A DNA stretch of 64,000 bases. It comes from Casp-actino8 sp044355095 (lineage in GTDB: Bacteria > Actinomycetota > Acidimicrobiia > Acidimicrobiales > Ilumatobacteraceae). The notes under the pieces were generated by a model. It was given only the letters and a program-made list of their open reading frames with translations. It had not been told where the DNA came from and searched no databases. The stretch is from positions 1 to 64,000 of the forward strand of contig JBIKYT010000002.1 in NCBI GenBank assembly GCA_044355095.1, read 5' to 3'. The stretch's first letter is position 1. Each line of letters begins with the position of its first letter. The translations under genes were made by a program, and so were the position numbers. Below are positions 33,622 through 41,754 of this stretch, piece by piece.

Positions 33622-35061
33622 CTACAGCAGCTCGGCAGCCAACGAGGCCACTTCGCTGCGTTCACACGATGTCAATGTGATGTGGCCAAAACATTTCTGG
33701 CCACGAAATGCCCCGATCAAAACGGCGAGAGCATTGTTGGATTCGCCAAGGTAGGGCGCATCAATTTGACTGGTGTCGCCCGTAAAGATGACTTTGGTTC
33801 CTTCGCCGATGCGCGTGAGAATTGTCTTGAGCGTGGTGGGTTCAAGGTTCTGCGCCTCATCAACGACCACGATCTGGCGATGTAATGAACGTCCGCGTAA
33901 GAACGTGACCGATTCAAGAGACAATTGGTTGCGCGCAATGAGTTCATCAATCATTGTCCGAGCTTCGCGATTTGAACGCTGATCGGTCAACGCGACGATC
34001 GCATCATGGATGGCTGACATCCATGGATCGAGTTTTTCATCGAGACCGCCAGGCAAGAAGCCAACGTCGGCGCGACCTACCGGAACCAATGGTCGATACA
34101 CCGCCAACTTCTCGTAGCGCCGTTGTTCAACGACCTGGTCAAGGCCAGCGGCAATCGCAAGAACCGTCTTTCCCGTGCCAGCGCGTCCGTCGAGGGCAAT
34201 CACGCTGACCTCTGGGTCAAGTAACAGTTCAAGAGCAAACCTTTGCTCTTTTGATCGAGATCGAAGACCCCATGCCTCGGGTGATGCTTGGGGAATCAAC
34301 ATGAGCGCATCATCGACGCAACGAGCCATCGCCGATTGCGAACCCGCTCGAAGGATGGCAAAAGAGTTTTCAGCGAGTGATCCAGCTGGTGCGACTTCGG
34401 CCACATCGATCGACCGACCGTCGTAGAGGTCATCAACAAGTTCGCTCGGTGAGTCGACTGTGATCCAGCCAAGTGGACGCGACGACGATTGCCGACCGAC
34501 CAGATGATGTTCATGGGCAGTCAGTCCTAAATGGGCAGCCTTCAGTCTCAGCGCAGCGTCGTTTGACACCATGACTGTCGGAGCGTGGTTGGCCTGACCG
34601 AGTGCTGCACCGATGATGCGATTGTCAGCCTTATTGGCATCAAGTCCGTGTTCATTGAGAAGGTGTTTTTGAATACCGTTGATCTCAATGTGGACCGTGG
34701 CGTTGTTGCATCCTTCGCCATCGTTCGGATGTATCCGAACGGGATGAGCAAGCGACCCGCCGGCCTTCATGCGGATCTCTTCAAGACCGCGCAATGCGGC
34801 GCGAGCGGCGCGACCGACATCGTCTGGTCGACTTTTGAGACCGTCCAATTCTTCAATGACTGTAAGGGGAATGACGATATCGCAATCAGGAAACGCCAGT
34901 AAACAATTGGTATCTGCAATCAAAACCGAGGTATCTAAAACGACTCGGGTGGGAGGTGGCGAAGGTTTCTCGTGCTGGGGGGCGACTTCAGTAGATGACT
35001 CCATGAGCTGGTCATCGCCCGAGTCGTTTGTGAGTTCATTGGCCCTCAGCAGTTTCGTCAC
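33622..35061 (-). CDS. PIN domain-PhoH family ATPase fusion
   Basis: The 479-residue protein joins an N-terminal PIN ribonuclease domain to a PhoH-type ATPase. The PIN part starts RVVLDTSVLIAD (Asp43) and has further acidic positions at EELDGL and NDAALRL. The PhoH part carries Walker A GRAGTGKT at 292-299, Walker B IVVVDEAQNL and VIFTGDTSQID. PhoH2-type PIN-ATPase proteins are sequence-specific RNA helicase/ribonucleases in mycobacteria. A central domain (about 180-260) links the two. The start is GTG with an AAAAGGAG ribosome binding site. No antitoxin-like gene precedes it. Confidence 0.9.
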   Translation of the reverse strand: MTKLLRANELTNDSGDDQLMESSTEVAPQHEKPSPPPTRVVLDTSVLIADTNCLLAFPDCDIVIPLTVIEELDGLKSRPDDVGRAARAALRGLEEIRMKAGGSLAHPVRIHPNDGEGCNNATVHIEINGIQKHLLNEHGLDANKADNRIIGAALGQANHAPTVMVSNDAALRLKAAHLGLTAHEHHLVGRQSSSRPLGWITVDSPSELVDDLYDGRSIDVAEVAPAGSLAENSFAILRAGSQSAMARCVDDALMLIPQASPEAWGLRSRSKEQRFALELLLDPEVSVIALDGRAGTGKTVLAIAAGLDQVVEQRRYEKLAVYRPLVPVGRADVGFLPGGLDEKLDPWMSAIHDAIVALTDQRSNREARTMIDELIARNQLSLESVTFLRGRSLHRQIVVVDEAQNLEPTTLKTILTRIGEGTKVIFTGDTSQIDAPYLGESNNALAVLIGAFRGQKCFGHITLTSCERSEVASLAAELL

Positions 35062-35447
35062 CGAATCTCCTTTTAGTTGGCTTGCTCGCTATGTCTTCCT
35101 GACAACATTGTGGTGCAAACCAAGACCCCCATATTGGATTTCCGAGCAAACTTTTTGTGAACGTTGGGTGCGGTTGGCGGTTACTGAAGCCGAGACAAGA
35201 TCAACCTGCTGTCAAGCAGTTAGGTATCCACCACAGCGTTGGGCCTGCGTGGCAAACTGTCTTTGCTCGTCGGCGAATGGGCTTGTGTCACGACCGTTCA
35301 CGACGCATTTTTATCGGTTCGATTTCGTCACTCGCACGATGTCCGGCGCGCTTGTTGCATTTGCAATTAAATCAATACTTGTAATAGCTCTCCATTGCTT
35401 ATCAAATATGGGGAGTTCCACCCGAGAACTGAGAAGGATAAATCCGA
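35062..35447. other. Intergenic region between divergent PhoH and HU genes
   Basis: This 386-bp stretch is the longest non-coding gap in the window. It carries the divergent upstream regions of PhoH and HU. The HU-proximal 100 bases are noticeably A/T-rich. No convincing open reading frame with a ribosome binding site, and no tRNA or repeat, was seen; a small RNA cannot be excluded. Confidence 0.5.
35355..35385 (+). promoter_or_regulatory. Possible HU promoter
   Basis: TTGCAT (35355-35360) and TGTAAT (35380-35385) resemble -35 and -10 boxes, with a 19-bp spacer in an A/T-rich stretch. They would give a leader of about 55 bases before the HU ATG at 35448, where a ribosome binding site AAGGA is visible. 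The spacer is longer than ideal. Confidence 0.35.
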
Positions 35448-35729
35448 ATGACCAAGGCAGAGTTGATCGACGCAGTGGCAAAAGTTGCCGACGTGAGCAA
35501 GGCGGACGCCGAGCGCACGCTGGGTGCATTTTTTGACCAGCTGGTGGACGCGACCAAAACAGGCGACAAAGTGGCGTGGCCGGGCTTCGGCTCATTCACC
35601 ACAAAAGTTCGTGCCGCCCGTACGGTTCGTAATCCGCAGACAGGTGCTTCGATGGAGTCTCCTGCGTCACGTCAAATGAAATTCACGGCGAGCTCCACGC
35701 TCAAAGCGATTCTTAATCCAAACAAGTAA
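35448..35729 (+). CDS. hup: HU family DNA-binding protein
   Basis: The 93-residue product is a complete HU fold: helices MTKAELIDAVAKVADVSKAD, the beta arm GFGSFTTKVRAARTVRNPQTG ending in the conserved RNPQTG, and the C-terminal strand-helix to LKAILNPNK. It bends and compacts DNA as a dimer. In mycobacteria and many other actinobacteria the HU domain is fused to a long Lys/Ala/Pro tail (HupB/Mdp1); here the protein stops at the end of the HU domain and the tail-like sequence is a separate gene 28 bp downstream. Confidence 0.95.
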   Translation: MTKAELIDAVAKVADVSKADAERTLGAFFDQLVDATKTGDKVAWPGFGSFTTKVRAARTVRNPQTGASMESPASRQMKFTASSTLKAILNPNK

Positions 35730-35757
35730 GCAATAACTAACAGAAAGGGATATTCCC

Positions 35758-36084
35758 ATGGCAGCAAAGAAGAAGGCTCCGGCCAAAAAAGTAGCAGCAA
35801 AGAAGGCTCCCGCCCGTAAGAAGGCAGCAGCAAAGAAGGTTGCCAAGAAGGCTCCTGCAAAGAAGAAGGCAGCAGCAAAGAAGGCTCCGGCCAAGAAGGC
35901 TCCTGCAAAGAAGAAGGCAGCAGCTAAGAAGGTTGCTAAGAAGGCTCCCGCCCGTAAGAAGGCAGCAGCAAAGAAGGCTCCCGCCCGTAAGAAGGCAGCA
36001 GCAAAGAAGGCAGCTCCCGCAAAGAAGAAGGCAGCAGCAAAGCGCGCTCCGGCACGCAAGAAGGCAGCAGCTAAGAAAAAGTGA
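35758..36084 (+). CDS. Histone H1-like Lys/Ala/Pro-rich repeat protein
   Basis: The 108-residue product consists almost only of Lys, Ala, Pro, Arg and Val in repeats such as KKAPARKKAAAKK, with no acidic or aromatic residue. It has its own ATG and a GAAAGGGA ribosome binding site after the HU stop, so it is an independent gene co-transcribed with hup. Such repeats occur in eukaryotic H1 tails and in the C-terminal tails of HupB-type proteins, where they bind DNA without sequence preference and can be acetylated or methylated. It likely compacts the nucleoid together with HU. The repetitive DNA makes length variation by slippage likely. Shadow frames are open through it because of the repeats. 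Confidence 0.88.
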   Translation: MAAKKKAPAKKVAAKKAPARKKAAAKKVAKKAPAKKKAAAKKAPAKKAPAKKKAAAKKVAKKAPARKKAAAKKAPARKKAAAKKAAPAKKKAAAKRAPARKKAAAKKK

Positions 36085-36115
36085 TTTCATCCCGAACTTT
36101 TCGGGACTGGAACTG

Positions 36116-36151
36116 ATTGAGCGGGGGGCAACCCCCGCTCAATTCTATTTT
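36116..36151 (+). terminator. Rho-independent terminator of the HU operon
   Basis: A perfect 12-bp stem ATTGAGCGGGGG (36116-36127)/CCCCCGCTCAAT (36132-36143) is capped by a GCAA tetraloop and followed by TCTATTTT. A smaller hairpin CCCGAA/TTCGGG precedes it at 36091-36105. This is the strongest terminator of the window along with that at 27442. Confidence 0.92.
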
Positions 36152-36219
36152 CTGGGACAAGTGCGGTTCACAGTGATCTGAATCGCTCGCGAATCAGTTT
36201 GATCTGTCACCATGACAGC

Positions 36220-36984
36220 ATGACGTTGAACGCGATGATCGCCGATCTTGAGTCCGAACACGAGTCGTTGGACCAGATCGTCGCCGATCTTGATACTCAA
36301 AAATGGTTGGCACCCACCGAATCGCCAGGTTGGACAATCGCAGATCAATTAAGTCACTTGCAGTTCTTCGATGAGCGAGCGGCTTTGGCGATGAATAGCC
36401 CCGAAGAATTTGGCGAAGATCGCCAGCGCATTATTTCGGCGGCTCCCCAAGATCTGTCCATTGAGTTGGGTCGCTCAGTTTCACCGGCCGAACTACTTGA
36501 TTCGTGGCGCCGGTCGCGGCGCGAACTCATCAGCGCGGCACATTCAGTCGATCCAACAGTCAGAGTGCCGTGGTACGGACCCTCAATGGCTGTGAAGTCA
36601 TTTTTGACCGCTCGACTCATGGAGTGTTGGGCCCATGGTGAAGATATTGCGCAAGCTTTACGGGCGCACCGAGATCCGACGGCGCGTCTGAAGCATGTGG
36701 CTCATATCGGAGTCGGGGCGCGGGCGTTCAGTCTGATGATTAATCGACTACCCGAAGATCCATCTTCGATTCGAGTTGAACTGATGTCGCCCGAGGGTGA
36801 ACTGTGGGTTTGGGGTGACGAATCATCTGATCAGCGGGTAATGGGAGACGCTATTGACTTCTGTCTCGTTGTGACTCAACGTCGAGCGCTCTCGCAGTCA
36901 CAACTTTTGGTGGTAGGCGAATCTGCAACGACGTGGATGGGCGTGGCTCAGGCTTTTGCCGGAGCCCCAACGAAAAAGAAATAA
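36220..36984 (+). CDS. TIGR03084 family (DinB/MDMPI-like) metal-binding protein
   Basis: The 254-residue protein starts with the helical DinB-like fold of mycothiol-dependent maleylpyruvate isomerase relatives: LDQIVADLDTQKWLAPTESP then GWTIADQLSHLQFFDERA, with a further His in MECWAHGEDIAQAL. These three His positions are the metal ligands of the family. The C-terminal domain (from about 165) follows the TIGR03084 layout. Members are abundant in mycothiol-producing actinobacteria, but most have no known reaction. ATG 36220 was chosen as the family-like start over 36199. Confidence 0.8.
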   Translation: MTLNAMIADLESEHESLDQIVADLDTQKWLAPTESPGWTIADQLSHLQFFDERAALAMNSPEEFGEDRQRIISAAPQDLSIELGRSVSPAELLDSWRRSRRELISAAHSVDPTVRVPWYGPSMAVKSFLTARLMECWAHGEDIAQALRAHRDPTARLKHVAHIGVGARAFSLMINRLPEDPSSIRVELMSPEGELWVWGDESSDQRVMGDAIDFCLVVTQRRALSQSQLLVVGESATTWMGVAQAFAGAPTKKK

Positions 36985-36995
36985 ACGGGGGTTTG

Positions 36996-37766
36996 TTAGA
37001 TATCGGAGATCTTCTTAAAGATCTCCGCGGCTGGGCGATCAATGCGTTGCCCAAGGACAATCATTCGTTGACGCATCCGTTCGGAAAAATTGTCGAGAGC
37101 AGTCTGATCAATTGCCTTCATTGTGCTTTCAAACTGTGATTCGTGGGCCAAGAGAGCGGCGATTTTTTGCTCAACAAATCCACCGATGTCTTCTCCATGG
37201 TCGGGCTCGTCGGCTTCCCAAAGCAACAAATGTTGCGGTCGGTGGTGGGCTATTGCATGTTCCTTAAAGAAATGCGGATCTCGAGAAGCAACCACGGCAT
37301 CGCAGGTGAGGAATCCGGCGTGGCGGTGATCGGGATGTAAGCGATATCGCTTCCACGGGTCATGGCCGAGCACGACTTGAGGTTTGAGACGCCGAATATG
37401 TCGAGCTATCTCGCTACGGAGTTCTCGAGTATCGGCAAGGTCTCCGTCAACTTGCTGAAGAAAAATCACTTCGCCCTGTGAGCCCAAACGACGAGCGGCT
37501 TCGCGTTGTTCGACCTCGCGTTGAGCAATCAGTTTTGGGATGTCGGCATTGACGTTCCAGGTGCCTTTTGAACCATCAGTGAGTACGAGGTGATTGATGG
37601 AACAGCCAGCTTTGGCCCACTTGGCCAAGGTTCCGCCACAACCGAACTCAATATCGTCAGGATGTGCACCGATTGCTAAGGCCACCAGCGGAACTTCTAG
37701 ATCAACACTTGCCATCTTCGTCAACGCTGCAGGTACAGGTTGGCCAGGTTCGTTGTTCTGAGTCAT
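36996..37766 (-). CDS. PIG-L family deacetylase
   Basis: A 256-residue zinc-dependent N-acetylglucosamine-type deacetylase (LmbE/PIG-L). Metal and catalytic residues are visible in IGAHPDDIEFGCGGT (His, Asp, Asp) and HPDHRHAG (second His cluster). Family members deacetylate mycothiol intermediates, glycolipids or antibiotics. It could be the MshB or Mca type, but no mycothiol-specific neighbour is present. ATG 37766 gives an ATGA overlap with cofC; the in-frame ATG 37778 would overlap by 16 bp. Confidence 0.85.
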   Translation of the reverse strand: MTQNNEPGQPVPAALTKMASVDLEVPLVALAIGAHPDDIEFGCGGTLAKWAKAGCSINHLVLTDGSKGTWNVNADIPKLIAQREVEQREAARRLGSQGEVIFLQQVDGDLADTRELRSEIARHIRRLKPQVVLGHDPWKRYRLHPDHRHAGFLTCDAVVASRDPHFFKEHAIAHHRPQHLLLWEADEPDHGEDIGGFVEQKIAALLAHESQFESTMKAIDQTALDNFSERMRQRMIVLGQRIDRPAAEIFKKISDI

Positions 37767-38464
37767 GTTTGGATCCAATCGGGGAGAAGCATGGGCAAAA
37801 TTTCGGCGATCACAGGATGTTGGAGATCTTCGGATGTATCAATGTCAAAACCCAGATGCATGCTTTCAAAGATGTCAACCTGACAGTTCAAGCGGTGTGC
37901 TTCATGTTGATGATGTGTAAATGAGTTTTCGCCATAAGCGAACTGCCATTTCCCAATCAGCGACTTAGAAAGGGCGAGCACGTTGGTGCCGTCGCGGTGC
38001 CGATCGGGATTGATGAGCACTCGGCCATTGTTGTTGAAGTCGTCGTTGCTGTCGTTGTTGAAATCGCTGTCAAGAGCAGATTGCAGCACCGCGATGACCC
38101 GATCTAGTTCGTTCGGAAGCGGAAGGTCGGCGTGGACAATCATGAGCATGTCGGCGGGATACTTCTCAACAATGAGGGGAGTTGCCTCGTGCAGAGAAGC
38201 GTTGAGACCTCGAGACTCAACTCGAATCGGAATGGCATCGCAATTCCGCGCCCAGGTTTCAACTTCATCATCGTCGCAAACGACGAACTTGAGGCATGGA
38301 ACATCACGACGCAAAACACCGGTTGCACAGTTTTGAGCCAAAGTGCGGCGTTGAACCGGCGACAGACTGGCACTGAGGCGACTTTTGGCATCGTCAAATC
38401 CTCGAACTGGAACTACGAGTGCGACATGCCGTGATACATCAGAATGGGCCGTCGAATGAGACAC
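37763..38464 (-). CDS. cofC: Phosphoenolpyruvate/2-phospho-L-lactate guanylyltransferase
   Basis: CofC (FbiD in mycobacteria) joins GTP to phosphoenolpyruvate or 2-phospholactate to feed coenzyme F420 synthesis. The 233-residue nucleotidyltransferase has VPVRGFDDAKSRLSASL at the N-terminus, HADLPL, DRHRDGTNVLAL, FAYGENSFTHHQHEA and GFDIDTSEDL. Residues 132-147 form an Asp/Asn/Phe-rich low-complexity insertion (SDFNNDSNDDFNNNG) not expected in the family. It diverges from gpsA, an arrangement also seen in mycobacteria (fbiD next to gpsA). The PIG-L gene follows with a 4-bp overlap. Confidence 0.9.
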   Translation of the reverse strand: MSHSTAHSDVSRHVALVVPVRGFDDAKSRLSASLSPVQRRTLAQNCATGVLRRDVPCLKFVVCDDDEVETWARNCDAIPIRVESRGLNASLHEATPLIVEKYPADMLMIVHADLPLPNELDRVIAVLQSALDSDFNNDSNDDFNNNGRVLINPDRHRDGTNVLALSKSLIGKWQFAYGENSFTHHQHEAHRLNCQVDIFESMHLGFDIDTSEDLQHPVIAEILPMLLPDWIQT

Positions 38465-38535
38465 GACGTGAGCCTACGACTTTGGTTGAACGCTGAGACG
38501 ACTCGCTTGAGCTCTGCGCCGTATACGCTCGGCTT

Positions 38536-39552
38536 ATGGTCCTTGCGGTGAACCACCAGTCAATACGGGTTGCTGTTATTGGGGCAGGTTCATGGGGAAC
38601 GACCGTTGCAAGTCTGGCGGCAGAGAATACTCCAACTGTTTTGTGGGCTAGAAGAACTGAACTCGCTGAGGTGATGACGCGTACCCGAATCAACCCGGAT
38701 TATCTCGGCGAATTCTCGTTGCCCGAATCTTTGCAATTCACGGCTGATATGTCATGCGCGGTCGGAGACGCCGATGTTGTCGTGATGGCGGTCCCATCGC
38801 ATGGGTTTCGTGAAGTCGTCGCTGAGGTGGCGCGTTTCATTCGACCGTGGGTCCCTGTTGTGAGTTTGTCAAAAGGTCTCGAGCGCAGTTCGCTAAAGCG
38901 AATGAGTGAAGTTGTCGCCGACGAGATTCCAGGGCATCCCGTTGCCGTTCTGACGGGGCCGAACTTGGCGAAAGAGATCATGCAGGGCCAACCGGCGGCC
39001 GCTGTTGTCTCGATCAACGACAAAGTGATTGCTGATGAGCTACAGAAGATTTTTTCCCGTCCAACACTTCGGGTGTACACCAACCCCGACATTGTCGGTT
39101 GTGAAGTGGCGGGAGTTGTGAAAAATGTGATCGCCATTGCTTCAGGAATGGCAGCGGGAATGGGCTTTGGTGACAACACTCGGGCGACGCTCATTACTCG
39201 AGGCCTCGCTGAAATGACGCGTCTTGGCATGGCGATGGGTAGCGATGGCTACACATTCGCAGGGCTTGCCGGAATGGGCGACCTCATCGCCACCTGTGCA
39301 TCAACTCAAAGTCGCAACAATACGGTGGGCCGACGCCTCGGCGAAGGTGAATCAATTACCGATATTTTGCAATCAATGACGATGGTCGCTGAAGGTGTCA
39401 AGAGTTCGCCGGCTGTGCTTGACTTGGCACGGCGTTATTCCGTCGAAATGCCAATCACCGAACAGGTGGTGGCGGTGTGCCACGAAGGACGAAGTGCAGC
39501 TGATGCAGTTGCGCAACTCATGCAACGACGACGGAGAAGCGAAATTGGCTGA
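38536..39552 (+). CDS. gpsA: NAD(P)H-dependent glycerol-3-phosphate dehydrogenase
   Basis: GpsA reduces dihydroxyacetone phosphate to sn-glycerol-3-phosphate for phospholipid synthesis. The 338-residue protein has the dinucleotide-binding loop VIGAGSWGTTVA at 14-25, SLSKGLE, LTGPNLAKEIMQGQPAA, the catalytic-Lys region GVVKNVIAIASGMAAG, and GLAGMGDLIATCAS with the family signature. Length is normal. The 3' end overlaps the TTG start of the next gene by 8 bp. Confidence 0.95.
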   Translation: MVLAVNHQSIRVAVIGAGSWGTTVASLAAENTPTVLWARRTELAEVMTRTRINPDYLGEFSLPESLQFTADMSCAVGDADVVVMAVPSHGFREVVAEVARFIRPWVPVVSLSKGLERSSLKRMSEVVADEIPGHPVAVLTGPNLAKEIMQGQPAAAVVSINDKVIADELQKIFSRPTLRVYTNPDIVGCEVAGVVKNVIAIASGMAAGMGFGDNTRATLITRGLAEMTRLGMAMGSDGYTFAGLAGMGDLIATCASTQSRNNTVGRRLGEGESITDILQSMTMVAEGVKSSPAVLDLARRYSVEMPITEQVVAVCHEGRSAADAVAQLMQRRRRSEIG

Positions 39553-40882
39553 CACATTTTCACAAGAAGTATCCGTGAGCGGTCGAACTGTCGGAATACT
39601 CGGTCAACCTTGGCGCGCCACAGTGACGACTGCAGGTGATGTTTATCCGTGGGATGAGGTCGAAGCAATTCGCTGGTATGTCGCGGCCGATGATCGCTGG
39701 CATATTCCATCTGACGAAGTGGCAGTTCGGCAGAGGTCTATCGAAGGCGCTCCAGTTTTAGAAACTCGGTTACGCATCCCGGGTGGAGATGTCATCCTAC
39801 GAATCTGGGTTGCGTCAGGCCGTCAAGGTAGTTCGGCATTGATGATGGAATTCGAAAATGATTCTCCGATGGCAATCGCGATTGCCATTGATCGGCAGAA
39901 TCTCTTGGTCTCGCGGCCAGTAGCAGTTCGGTCGGCGTCGGGAGAATGGCCCGCTCCAGGTCTTGACATTTCTCGTGAGCCGACGGTCATTCCTGTCGGT
40001 CACCGCACCTCAGTGCGGGCAGCACTCGTCACCGCTGGAAACGCGACGGGGCTACAGGTTGCTGACTTTGCCGACTGGTCGGCGGTGGTCCGTGGTTGGG
40101 TCGCGTTGAGCGAGCAAGCATCAAATTTTAAGATCGCCGATCTTCGTGACGGTTTGCGTGTCGACGAATTGATCGTTGCCGAACGTACTGAAATTGCTTT
40201 GAATCCAACCGAGCGCAGTGATGAGCCTCAAGAGGCAGTCCGTTGGTTGCAGGAACAGCGTGAACTGAAGCGCATGAGATTGAATGAAGAATCCAATGAG
40301 AGCGATTTAGTTGAATTGGCTGGAGCAATTGAAGTGATCTCTCGGGCCGTTAAGCGCGACCGGTTGTCAACTGCTCTCGCGCTGAAAGGTATGAATTCGG
40401 CACGGTATTTGTTGGGTACTGGGCAAGAACGAGCAGTGGAAGACTTGCGCAAGCTGGTCGCCAAAATGGTCGGAACAAAGAAGGCCACCTTGATGAGCAT
40501 GCTGTCCCACGACGTGGCTGACTCTTCGTCTGATTCTGTAGAACCCATGGTCGTGAGCGAACTGGAAAGTGAGTTTGCGGTCATGACCGATGACGATTGC
40601 ATCACTTTGCTGCCGAACGGCATGAAGCCGGAGCGGCTTGGAGTCCAATTCGAAGCTCATGGTCTTGCCCTCGGAGCTGAGTTTCGCGTGTCATTCGCAG
40701 TTCGTTGGCATGGGCCGAACGCTGCGGTGATTTGGGAAATTGAAGGTCCACGGGAAATCACGTTGCGATCGGGCGTTGACCTTTCGTGGGTGTCTTCTCA
40801 CCTTACGGGTGAGGCTCTCTGGCGAGTAGACAATGTCCCAGAAACTGCATTGGCAACATCAGACGGTGTGTCGTTCTCGTAG
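39545..40882 (+). CDS. Conserved protein of unknown function, 445 aa
   Basis: I do not recognise this family. From TTG 39545, preceded by GGAG at 39534 and overlapping the gpsA stop, the product is a soluble 445-residue protein. The first 200 residues are mostly beta (IRWYVAADDRWHIP, RLRIPGGDVILRIWV). A middle helical part is rich in charged residues (about 240-345), and a final beta domain runs from FEAHGLALGAEFRVSF to SDGVSFS. There is no signal peptide or membrane helix. An in-frame ATG at 39503 is the alternative start. Its tight coupling to gpsA and to the following Ntn hydrolase hints at a common transcript only. Confidence 0.75.
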   Translation: MADTFSQEVSVSGRTVGILGQPWRATVTTAGDVYPWDEVEAIRWYVAADDRWHIPSDEVAVRQRSIEGAPVLETRLRIPGGDVILRIWVASGRQGSSALMMEFENDSPMAIAIAIDRQNLLVSRPVAVRSASGEWPAPGLDISREPTVIPVGHRTSVRAALVTAGNATGLQVADFADWSAVVRGWVALSEQASNFKIADLRDGLRVDELIVAERTEIALNPTERSDEPQEAVRWLQEQRELKRMRLNEESNESDLVELAGAIEVISRAVKRDRLSTALALKGMNSARYLLGTGQERAVEDLRKLVAKMVGTKKATLMSMLSHDVADSSSDSVEPMVVSELESEFAVMTDDDCITLLPNGMKPERLGVQFEAHGLALGAEFRVSFAVRWHGPNAAVIWEIEGPREITLRSGVDLSWVSSHLTGEALWRVDNVPETALATSDGVSFS

Positions 40883-40898
40883 TGAGTTTCGGACCACT

Positions 40899-41747
40899 AT
40901 GTGCGATGTATTAGTTGCGCTTCCACCAGCAACGGGCGGTGCCACGTTATTTGCTAAGAACTCTGATCGCCCTCCGCACGAACGACAAATTCTTGAGTGG
41001 ATTGAAGCGCGATCGGAGAAGTCAACTCGTGCAACCTATGTTGAAATCAAGGGCCACGAAACTCTGACTCAACGTTGCATTATCTCGCGACCTGAATGGG
41101 GTTGGGGTGCCGAGCATGGCGTGAACGAAGCTGGAGTTGCGATCGGTAACGCCACGATTTACACGACGCTTGATCCGCGAAGATTTCCTGATGCGCTCAC
41201 GGGAATGGACATAGTGCGGTTAGGGCTCGAACGGGCGACGAGCGCTCGACGGGCCATGGAAATCATCATCGAACTCATCACGACGTATGGCCAAGGTGGT
41301 TCGGGTCATGCGCCGTCAGCGAGTCCTCGTTCTTATTGGAATAGCTTTTTGGTCGCTGATGGATCATCGGGTTGGGCGATTGAAACAAGTGGACGTGATT
41401 ATGCAGTTCAAGAAATCGTCGACACGTGGGCAATCTCAAATCGCACCACAATTCCTGAATTTGATGGTCGGCGACATCCTCGCCAGCCGGTTAAAAGGTT
41501 GGTTGATCCTCGGCTCAATGCCTCGCGCGACGTACTTGAACGCCGACCAGTAACGACAGAGTTATTGAAATCTCACCTAGCTTCACACGGTCAATCAAAC
41601 GAGGGATGGAATGTGTGCATGCATGTTGAAGGCATTGAGAAGACCACTGCGTCAATGATTGCAGAATTAAGAATTCAGGGCGGTCCAGGCGTTTGGGTAA
41701 CCCAAGAGAGTCCTTGTCAGTCTCAGTATGAGTTACTGACCTTTTAA
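40899..41747 (+). CDS. C69/secernin-like Ntn hydrolase
   Basis: The 282-residue protein begins Met-Cys-Asp: MCDVLVALPPATGGATLFAK then NSDRPPHERQ, the N-terminal pattern of dipeptidase C69/secernin-type Ntn hydrolases, where removal of Met exposes Cys2 as nucleophile and base. A downstream EWGWGAEHGVNEAGVAIGN segment also fits the family. This fixes the start at ATG 40899 rather than the longer in-frame ATG 40833. The enzyme would cleave an amide bond; the substrate is unknown. It starts 16 bp after the preceding gene. Confidence 0.85.
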   Translation: MCDVLVALPPATGGATLFAKNSDRPPHERQILEWIEARSEKSTRATYVEIKGHETLTQRCIISRPEWGWGAEHGVNEAGVAIGNATIYTTLDPRRFPDALTGMDIVRLGLERATSARRAMEIIIELITTYGQGGSGHAPSASPRSYWNSFLVADGSSGWAIETSGRDYAVQEIVDTWAISNRTTIPEFDGRRHPRQPVKRLVDPRLNASRDVLERRPVTTELLKSHLASHGQSNEGWNVCMHVEGIEKTTASMIAELRIQGGPGVWVTQESPCQSQYELLTF

Positions 41748-41754
41748 ACAGTGG

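Noticed and set aside
33622..35061. PIN domain as a VapC toxin of a toxin-antitoxin pair
   Set aside because: The PIN domain is fused to a PhoH ATPase and no small antitoxin gene lies upstream.
35667..36059. 130-residue Phe/Ala-rich ORF on the minus strand
   Set aside because: It is the exact complement of the repetitive H1-like gene; long open frames on both strands come from the repeats, and it has no ribosome binding site.
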